Of a stretch of DNA of 12,677 bases, positions 7,323 to 12,677 are shown in pieces (the first letter of the stretch is position 1; the number at the start of each line of letters is the position of its first letter). Source of the stretch: Chloroflexota bacterium (lineage in GTDB: Bacteria; Chloroflexota; Dormibacteria; Dormibacterales; Dormibacteraceae); the NCBI GenBank assembly GCA_005888075.1, contig VBKD01000127.1:919-13595 (forward strand), written 5' to 3'. The notes under the pieces are model-generated. The model was not told the origin of the DNA. It made no database searches and was given only the letters and a program-made list of their open reading frames with translations. Both the position numbers and the translations under genes were made by a program.

Positions 7323-7907
7323 TTGATACCACTATTTCGCGCCGTTTTCGTGTGGGTCGTGATTCTCGCCACCGTAATCCTGCCGCGGATGGACACGCCG
7401 CCCGTGAAGTCCGCGTCAGCCGCCGTGACCCAGCTGAGCTCTTTCGACCGTCTGTCCGTGGTTCAGCAGACCCGGACCCAACACACCCAGGCCGCCCAGA
7501 TGGCCCAGGCGGAGGCCTTGTCGAAGGAGCTTCAGCAAGGCCTCGCCACGTACAAGGCCCAGGAGGAGGCGCAAGCCGCCGCCGAGGCTCAAGCGGCCTG
7601 GATCTCGTCGCTGAGCAACCACGGGGCGCCGCCCCCGAATATCGCCAAGATCATCACGGACGCCTTCAGCCCGCTCGGCCAGAGGGCGGTTCAGTGGGCG
7701 TTGAATGTGGCTTACTGCGAATCCCGGTATCACCCGAACTCGGTGAACTCGTCGAGCGGGGCCGCGGGACTGTTCCAGTTCATGCCGAGCACGTGGGCCG
7801 GGACGCCGTGGGCGAGCCAGTCGCCCTTCGACCCGGTGGCCAACGCCCAGGCTGCGGCTTGGCTGTACAGCCACTACGGACCTGGTCGATGGAGCTGCAC
7901 CGGCTGA
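7323..7907 (+). CDS. Exported lytic transglycosylase-like (SLT/lysozyme-fold) protein
   Basis: 194 residues from TTG. Seen: a hydrophobic signal or anchor segment at 5-20 with a possible cleavage site ASA|A (31-34); an Ala/Gln/Glu-rich, probably coiled-coil stretch at about 45-95; then a C-terminal lysozyme-fold domain from 117. The domain has the catalytic glutamate in YCESRYHP (Glu133), followed by SSGAAGLFQFMPSTW (144-158) and ANAQAAAWLYSHYGPGRWSC (173-192), the pattern of GH23/SLT-type lytic transglycosylases. These cut the MurNAc-GlcNAc bond of peptidoglycan, so the protein acts outside the membrane in wall remodelling. The domain is short (about 75 residues), like minimal actinobacterial versions. 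The gene stands alone between two cyclase genes, has its own promoter and a leader that can hide its ribosome binding site, and so looks tightly controlled; a link with cyclic nucleotides is only inferred. Confidence 0.88.
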   Translation: MIPLFRAVFVWVVILATVILPRMDTPPVKSASAAVTQLSSFDRLSVVQQTRTQHTQAAQMAQAEALSKELQQGLATYKAQEEAQAAAEAQAAWISSLSNHGAPPPNIAKIITDAFSPLGQRAVQWALNVAYCESRYHPNSVNSSSGAAGLFQFMPSTWAGTPWASQSPFDPVANAQAAAWLYSHYGPGRWSCTG

Positions 7908-7927
7908 TCTAGAAGGGACCTTCCGTT

Positions 7928-8016
7928 GGGTGGGAGATTCTCTCTTCGTCAGTAGGCCGAAGAGTTTGTCCCCACCCGCCGGCTTTGCCGGCGACCTCCC
8001 CAGCTGGTGGGGAGGT
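7928..8016. repeat. String of perfect hairpins between convergent genes; terminator or REP-like element
   Basis: Four perfect stems lie almost end to end: GGGTGGG (7928-7934) with CCCACCC (7971-7977); nested inside it CTCTTCG (7942-7948) with CGAAGAG (7958-7964); CGCCGGC (7977-7983) with GCCGGCG (7987-7993) around a TTT loop; and ACCTCCCC (7994-8001) with GGGGAGGT (8009-8016) around a 7-base loop. C7977 is claimed by two stems. The element fills most of the gap between the two converging stops (7907 and 8025), so it probably ends transcription from both sides, although neither strand has a T-tract. The last two hairpins look like dispersed intergenic palindromes known from alphaproteobacteria, so a REP-like repeat is possible; only one copy is in this window. 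Confidence 0.6.
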
Positions 8017-8024
8017 TCGCACTC

Positions 8025-9218
8025 TTAATCGCTCAAGACGGTAGTTTCGAGCTCGTAGATCGCTTGGGGCGTGTGGGCGCCCTTGAGGAGCATGGGCGCC
8101 GCGTTGTTGACCACCACGTGCCCGGGCAGGCGGTCCCGGGTCGCCTCTGACATCAGGACCTTGGCCGGCCGCACCTTGGACAGGTAGGCGGCGTTGTTCA
8201 CGGCGACGCCGATCAGCGTGAACTCGAGCCGCTTCTGCGATCCCACATGCCCGGCGATCACGTCGCCCGTGTCCAGGCCGATCCCGACCGAGATCGCCAC
8301 CCGGCCGGCGCCGATCAGCTCGCGATTCAGGTTGTCGATCTCGTGGATCATCGCCTGCGCGGCCTTGAGGGCCTGCTCGGCGTGGTCGTGCATCGGGTTG
8401 GGGGCGCCGAAGCAGACGAGCATGCCGTCGCCCTGGAACTTGTCGATATTGCCCCCGTGCTCGAGCACCACGTCGATCATCCGGCGGAAATACTCGTTCA
8501 GGAAGATGACCAGCTCCCGAGCGTCCAGGGTCTGGGACAAGCGCGAAAACCCGGCGATGTCCGAGTTGAGGATGGTCACCTCTCGACGCTCCCCGGGCAG
8601 GAACATGGAGCTGCGGACTGAGCGCGCGAGGACGTAGTCGGTGACCTGCTTGTTCACGTGCAGCTCGAACAGGTGGCGCATGAACTCAGACAGCTCGTAC
8701 TGGCGGGCGTTGTCGATGGCGATGGCGGCCAGGTCGGAGATGGCCTGCAGGAACTCCTTGTCTGCCTCTTCGAAGATGGCAGCCCGGAAAGGGTTGTCGA
8801 CGTAGACGGCGCCGATGACCTTGCCCTTGGTCACCAGGGGTACCGCGATGATCGAGCGAAGGTTCTGGATGATGACCGACTGGTGGCCCTTGAAGCGGTC
8901 GTCGAGGCTCGCATCGGTGGTCACGACGGCATCGCCAGACTGGACCACGTGCTCGATCACGGTGCGGGAGCCAAGGAACTCACCCACCTTCAGAGGGTCA
9001 GACTCACCGCTCGACATGCGCACGAGGAGCGCTCCCGTCTCAGGCTCGACGAGGACTATGAAGCCACGAGAGGCGCGCATCAGGGTGATGGTGCGGTCCA
9101 TCGTTTTGCGCAGCACAACGTCGAGCTCGAGCGACGAACTCAGGTCTCGCGCGAGCTCGTAAAGCAGGTGATCTCGTATGCCTAGATCAGCTTCACGGGC
9201 CAAGGGCACGAGGAGCAT
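8025..9218 (-). CDS. GAF-domain class III adenylate/guanylate cyclase with altered active site
   Basis: 397 residues from ATG 9218. The open frame extends to 9452 but would then run into the divergent helicase gene, so the later ATG is chosen; no Shine-Dalgarno is seen and the start could be a few codons later (GTG 9209). Residues about 25-172 are a GAF domain (IIAVPLVTKGKVIGAVYVDN at 123-142), a small-molecule or redox sensor type; a linker helix at about 172-205 leads to a cyclase domain at 205-365. Seen: metal-binding Asp220 (NSDIAGFS) and Asp264 (DKFQGDGMLVCF), purine-selecting Lys260 and Thr334, and Asn341. The transition-state Arg of NLASRL is replaced by Tyr345 (NNAAYL). The fold is intact, so it may be slow, inactive, or a partner subunit. 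It has no membrane segment and is cytosolic. It converges on the transglycosylase gene and diverges from the helicase gene. Confidence 0.88.
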   Translation of the reverse strand: MLLVPLAREADLGIRDHLLYELARDLSSSLELDVVLRKTMDRTITLMRASRGFIVLVEPETGALLVRMSSGESDPLKVGEFLGSRTVIEHVVQSGDAVVTTDASLDDRFKGHQSVIIQNLRSIIAVPLVTKGKVIGAVYVDNPFRAAIFEEADKEFLQAISDLAAIAIDNARQYELSEFMRHLFELHVNKQVTDYVLARSVRSSMFLPGERREVTILNSDIAGFSRLSQTLDARELVIFLNEYFRRMIDVVLEHGGNIDKFQGDGMLVCFGAPNPMHDHAEQALKAAQAMIHEIDNLNRELIGAGRVAISVGIGLDTGDVIAGHVGSQKRLEFTLIGVAVNNAAYLSKVRPAKVLMSEATRDRLPGHVVVNNAAPMLLKGAHTPQAIYELETTVLSD

Positions 9219-9285
9219 AACGTCAAGGGTTGCGATTTCCCTCCACCTCAAAAGGGGTGATGTCGTGGGCCGGCCCTGCCCTGGG

Positions 9286-9291
9286 TAAACT
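9286..9291 (+). promoter_or_regulatory. Probable -10 (TAAACT) giving a leaderless helicase mRNA
   Basis: TAAACT fits TANNNT and ends 9 bases before the GTG at 9301, so transcription should begin at about the start codon. There is no Shine-Dalgarno before the GTG, which agrees. The -35 region is not recognisable. Confidence 0.45.
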
Positions 9292-9300
9292 CGATTCCCC

Positions 9301-11526
9301 GTGGTTTCCGCTGACTCCCCCCAGGCCAAGCTCGATGCCCTGCTCGCGACGCTGAACCCGCCCCAGCAGGAAGCCGTCACGCACGGCGACGGCCCGCTGC
9401 TGATCTTCGCGGGCGCGGGCAGCGGCAAGACCCGCGTCCTGACCACCCGCATCGCCTACCTGATCGGATCACATCGGGTCTGGCCCGACCGGCTCCTCGC
9501 GGTGACATTCACCAACAAGGCGGCGCGCGAGATGCGGGCGCGTGTCGAGACATTGGTCGGCGAACCGGCCCAGAAGATGTGGGTCGGCACGTTTCACCAG
9601 ACCGCTGTGAAGATCCTGCGCCGGGAGGCGCAGCGGATCGGCATCGTCCCGAGCTTTGTCATCTTCGACGAGGACGACACGCGCGCCGCGCTGAGGCGGG
9701 TCCTTGATGAGCTGCGACTCGATCCCAAACGCTATCCCATCGGCGCTTTGAGCCAGGCCATATCGCAAGCCAAGAGCGAGCTGAAGCGGCCCGCGGACTA
9801 TCCCAATCGCAGCTACCAGGACGAGATCGTGCGCCGCGTCTACGACTCTTACCAGGAGGTGCTTCGACGCTCGGGCGGGCTCGACTTCGACGACCTGATC
9901 ATGAAGCTCGCCGAGCTCCTCAGCACCGACGAGGAGGCGCTCGCCAAGTGGCGCGACCGGTTCCGACACGTGCTGGTCGACGAGTACCAGGACACCAACC
10001 GCGCGCAGTACGTGCTGGTCAACCTGCTGGCCGCGGAGCATCGCAACGTCGCGGTCGTCGGCGACGACGACCAGTCCATCTACCGCTTTCGCGGGGCGGA
10101 CGTCCGCAACATCCTGGACTTCCGCAAGGACTATCCCGACGCGCACGTCGTCCATCTGGAACAGAACTACCGATCGAGCAAGGCGATCCTCGATGCGGCC
10201 TACAACGTCATCCGGAGCAACCCCGAACGCGCGGAAAAGCGGCTGTGGACGCAGCGAGTGGGGGGCGAGAAGGTGCTGGCGACCCAGACCTACAACGAGA
10301 TCGAGGAAGCGGAGTTCGTCGCCGACGAAATCGAACGCCTGCGCAAGACGGAGAGTCGCGGCTATTCGGACTTCGCGGTCCTGTACCGCACCAACGCGCA
10401 GTCCCGAGCCTTCGAGGACGTCCTCGCGCGCCGCCGCATCCCTTACCGCCTGGTCGGCGGCATCCGTTTCTGGGAGCGGCGCGAGGTCAAGGATGTCGTG
10501 GCGTACCTTCGCTTCTGCTTCAACCCCCAGGACGCGTTGAGCTTCGGTCGCATCGTGTCTGTGCCCCCCCGAAAGATCGGCAACGTCACCGTCGAGGCGA
10601 TCAACGCCTTTGCGCGTCAGGGCGAATCGGACATCCTCAAGCTTCTCGCCGAACCGGCGCGCCTGCCGGGGATTCCGCGAGCGGCCGTCGGTCCCCTGAT
10701 GTCATTCCGAGCTCAGATCGAATCCATCCGCTCGACCATGGGCGTGCTGCGCCCCAGCGAGCTGCTCGACCACGTGGTCGAGGTGATTGGCTTGCGCCAG
10801 CACTACCTGGACGGGACGCCCCAGGGGGAGGCGCGGCTGGAGAACATCAACGAGCTCCGCGGCCTGGCTGAAAGTTTCGACGACCGGGAGCCGGCCCAGG
10901 GCCTCGAAGATTTCCTGGCCGAGGTCGCGCTGGTCTCCGACGTGGACGCTTACGACGAGAACGGCGAAGGCGTGACTCTCATCACGCTGCACATGGTCAA
11001 GGGCCTGGAATTCCCTGTGGTCTTCATGGTCGGCATGGAGGAAGGGCTGCTCCCTCACCAGAGGGCGCTCGACGAGCGCGAGGAAAACCCATCTGCGGTG
11101 GGCGCGTCGACTGAGATGGCCGAGGAGCGCCGCCTTTGCTACGTCGGGATGACGCGCGCGAAGGACCGGCTGTATCTCAGCTGTGCGTTTCGGCGCCACC
11201 TCTATGGTCGTTCGCAGCCCGCGTTCCCGAGCCGATTTCTGACCGATATCCCGCAGTCCCTGCTCGGCGCGCCTCGAGGCAGCGCGCCGATCGCGCCGCC
11301 GCGCCAGGGCTACAAGGAGCGCTTCATGGAGCGTCAGGTGGAATCCGCGCCGGCCCCGCCTCCGGTGCAACGCTTTGCCAGCGGTGACCGGGTGATGCAC
11401 CCGGCATTCGGCGCGGGCACGGTCGTCAAGAGCACGCTCACCCGCACCGATGAGGAGCTCGTGATCAAGTTCGACAAGGCCGGCATGAAGATCCTGAGCG
11501 GCATGCTGGCGCCCCTGACGAAGTGA
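9301..11526 (+). CDS. pcrA: ATP-dependent 3'-5' DNA helicase, UvrD/PcrA type
   Basis: 741 residues from GTG, the normal length for PcrA/UvrD. These superfamily 1A helicases unwind DNA in nucleotide excision repair, mismatch repair, plasmid replication and removal of recombinase filaments. Seen in order: Q-motif-like LNPPQQEAV (18-26); Walker A AGAGSGKT (37-44); motif Ia VTFTNKAAREM (68-78); Walker B VDEYQDT (226-232); motif III GDDDQSIYRFRGA (254-266); motif IV LEQNYRSS (286-293); motif V TLHMVKGLEF (562-571); motif VI VGMTRAKDRLYL (615-626). Residues 691-741 (FASGDRVMHPAFGAGTVV and onward) are the Tudor-like C-terminal domain by which PcrA/UvrD contacts RNA polymerase, so it is PcrA/UvrD rather than Rep or RecB. 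Its stop overlaps the ligA start by four bases, the PcrA-LigA pairing also known from Firmicutes. All motifs are intact. Confidence 0.96.
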   Translation: MVSADSPQAKLDALLATLNPPQQEAVTHGDGPLLIFAGAGSGKTRVLTTRIAYLIGSHRVWPDRLLAVTFTNKAAREMRARVETLVGEPAQKMWVGTFHQTAVKILRREAQRIGIVPSFVIFDEDDTRAALRRVLDELRLDPKRYPIGALSQAISQAKSELKRPADYPNRSYQDEIVRRVYDSYQEVLRRSGGLDFDDLIMKLAELLSTDEEALAKWRDRFRHVLVDEYQDTNRAQYVLVNLLAAEHRNVAVVGDDDQSIYRFRGADVRNILDFRKDYPDAHVVHLEQNYRSSKAILDAAYNVIRSNPERAEKRLWTQRVGGEKVLATQTYNEIEEAEFVADEIERLRKTESRGYSDFAVLYRTNAQSRAFEDVLARRRIPYRLVGGIRFWERREVKDVVAYLRFCFNPQDALSFGRIVSVPPRKIGNVTVEAINAFARQGESDILKLLAEPARLPGIPRAAVGPLMSFRAQIESIRSTMGVLRPSELLDHVVEVIGLRQHYLDGTPQGEARLENINELRGLAESFDDREPAQGLEDFLAEVALVSDVDAYDENGEGVTLITLHMVKGLEFPVVFMVGMEEGLLPHQRALDEREENPSAVGASTEMAEERRLCYVGMTRAKDRLYLSCAFRRHLYGRSQPAFPSRFLTDIPQSLLGAPRGSAPIAPPRQGYKERFMERQVESAPAPPPVQRFASGDRVMHPAFGAGTVVKSTLTRTDEELVIKFDKAGMKILSGMLAPLTK

Positions 11527-12677
11527 GCAAGCGCAAGAAGACGGTTGATCCGGCGGTTCGGGTGGACGAGTTACGGGAGCTCATCCGCCGCCACGAGCAT
11601 GCCTATTACGTCCTCGACGAGCCTGAGATTTCGGACGCCGAATATGACGCGCTGTTCATCGAGCTGCGGCAGGTCGAGGAAGCCAGGCCAGATCTGATCT
11701 CACCGGATTCGCCGACGCAGCGGGTCGGTGGAGAGGCGTCCGACCAGTTCGCCAAGGTCCGCCACCGGTCGCCCATGCTCAGCCTGCAGAACGCCTTCGA
11801 CGAGTCAGAGATCCGCGCGTTCGACAAACGCGTGCGCGGCGCGGTCGGCGACAAGGTGACGTACTGCGCGGAGCTCAAGATCGACGGCCTGGCGATCAGC
11901 CTCACCTACGCCAAGGGCCGGCTCCAGCGCGCGGCCACACGAGGCGACGGCACCGTGGGCGAGGACGTCACGGCCAACATCCGCACGATCCGGAGTGTGC
12001 CGCTCACTATCGAGCCTCGGGCGGGGCTGCCCGACGTGTTCGAGGTGAGAGGCGAGGTCTACTTTCCCATCGTGGCGTTCGAGAAGCTCAATCGCGAGAT
12101 GGAGGCCGCCGGCAAGGCGCGCTTCGTCAATCCGCGCAACACCGCGGCCGGCAGCGTGCGGCAGATCGACCCTAACGTCACCGCGAGCCGCGACCTGCAG
12201 ACCTTCATGTACATGCTCGATCCCGCGGGCCATACGCGATCGCAGTGGGACGTCCTGTCGGCGCTCGAGCAGATGGGCTTCCGAGTCAACAAGCACCGCC
12301 GGAGGCTGCACTCCATCGAAGAGGTGATGGAGTACCACTCCGAATGGCAGCGCCATCGCCACGATTTGGAGTATGAGATCGACGGCATGGTCGTCAAGGT
12401 CGACGACTTCGGGCAGCAGCTCGAGCTGGGATTCGTGGCGCGATCGCCGCGGTGGGCGATCGCTTTCAAGTACGCGCCTGAGCAGGCGGAGACGGAGGTC
12501 GAGGAGATCGCCTGCTACGTCGGCCGCACGGGTGTGCTGACTCCGGTCGCCCATCTCAAGCCGGTGATCGTCGGCGGGGTCACGGTCCGCAACGTGACCA
12601 TGCACAACGAGGCGCAGGTCAATGAAAAGGGCGTCTACGTCGGCGCTCGGGTCGTGATCCACCGCGCGGGCGACGTC
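11523..12677 (+). CDS. ligA: NAD-dependent DNA ligase LigA, N-terminal 385 codons (cut by the window end)
   Basis: The frame is open from GTG 11523 to the last base with no stop; the family is about 670 residues, so the OB-fold remainder, zinc finger, HhH and BRCT domains lie outside. LigA seals nicks in duplex DNA during replication and repair, using NAD+ to form a ligase-AMP intermediate. Seen: domain Ia with HAYYVLDEPEISDAEYD (26-42), which binds NMN; SPTQRVGG (63-70); the adenylated Lys119 in AELKIDG; RGDGTVGEDV downstream; then VRGEVYF, FVNPRNTAAGSVRQ, EIDGMVVKVDDF and WAIAFKYAPEQAET of the nucleotidyltransferase domain, and VGRTGVLTPVAHLKPV opening the OB fold. It starts in a GTGA overlap with the helicase stop, which suggests translational coupling. 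An antisense frame at 11805-12662 is a shadow of this gene. Confidence 0.97.
   Translation, partial: MSKRKKTVDPAVRVDELRELIRRHEHAYYVLDEPEISDAEYDALFIELRQVEEARPDLISPDSPTQRVGGEASDQFAKVRHRSPMLSLQNAFDESEIRAFDKRVRGAVGDKVTYCAELKIDGLAISLTYAKGRLQRAATRGDGTVGEDVTANIRTIRSVPLTIEPRAGLPDVFEVRGEVYFPIVAFEKLNREMEAAGKARFVNPRNTAAGSVRQIDPNVTASRDLQTFMYMLDPAGHTRSQWDVLSALEQMGFRVNKHRRRLHSIEEVMEYHSEWQRHRHDLEYEIDGMVVKVDDFGQQLELGFVARSPRWAIAFKYAPEQAETEVEEIACYVGRTGVLTPVAHLKPVIVGGVTVRNVTMHNEAQVNEKGVYVGARVVIHRAGDV

Noticed and set aside
7292..7912. Plus-strand frame of 206 codons overlapping the transglycosylase gene
   Set aside because: The alternative frame at 7323-7907 has a signal segment, a Shine-Dalgarno and the catalytic lysozyme-fold motif; this one is Arg/Gly-rich with none.
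8658..9185. Plus-strand frame of 175 codons
   Set aside because: Antisense to the GAF domain; no domain and shadow-type composition.
9219..9452. Longer start of the GAF-cyclase at 9452
   Set aside because: It would overlap the first 50 codons, including Walker A, of the divergent helicase, and the extra 78 residues have no domain character.
11805..12662. Minus-strand frame of 285 codons
   Set aside because: Antisense to the intact ligA nucleotidyltransferase domain; low-complexity Asp/Arg/His-rich shadow.
1..12677. CRISPR array, tRNA, rRNA, insertion sequence or prophage
   Set aside because: No regularly spaced repeats, cloverleaf with CCA-type end, rRNA sequence, transposase motif or phage gene is visible.

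Overview
The window is GC-rich, with closely packed genes, several starts without a Shine-Dalgarno sequence, GTG and TTG starts, and class III nucleotide cyclases fused to GAF or ATPase/TPR modules. This suits a soil-type Chloroflexota, Dormibacterota or deep Actinobacteria-like lineage. The taxonomic guess is an inference from gene style and is not proven by any marker here.

Left part (1-4097): bases 1-115 hold no gene I can support. A minus-strand protein of a widespread uncharacterised family (116-838) is divergent from a secreted multi-domain protein (896-2620) with a signal peptide, an N-terminal beta-rich domain, Ig/PKD-like domains and a C-terminal FIMAH-like helical domain. An eight-helix integral membrane protein (2670-3398) and a PlsC-type acyltransferase (3405-4097) follow closely.

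Signalling part (4109-9218): a large AAA-type ATPase/TPR protein (4109-6361) runs out of frame about 200 bases before a class III cyclase domain (6562-7179). The reading frame between them carries on the same helical-repeat coding sequence, so the two are best read as one about 1023-residue ATPase-TPR-cyclase gene broken by a single missing base near 6326-6345. Next come an extended -10 promoter and a leader that can fold its own ribosome binding site into a 9-bp stem, ahead of a small exported lytic-transglycosylase-like protein (7323-7907). A 90-base string of nested and abutting perfect hairpins (7928-8016) separates it from a convergent GAF-cyclase gene (8025-9218, minus). That cyclase keeps its metal and purine-selecting residues but has Tyr in place of the transition-state Arg.

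Right part (9301-12677): a PcrA/UvrD-type helicase, probably read from a leaderless mRNA, overlaps by a GTGA the start of an NAD-dependent DNA ligase LigA. LigA leaves the window after 385 codons. This is a housekeeping DNA-repair and replication pair. I see no tRNA, rRNA, CRISPR array, insertion sequence or prophage gene. The most unusual features are the frameshifted C-terminal-cyclase gene, the hairpin string, the sequestered ribosome binding site and the cyclase with the altered active site.
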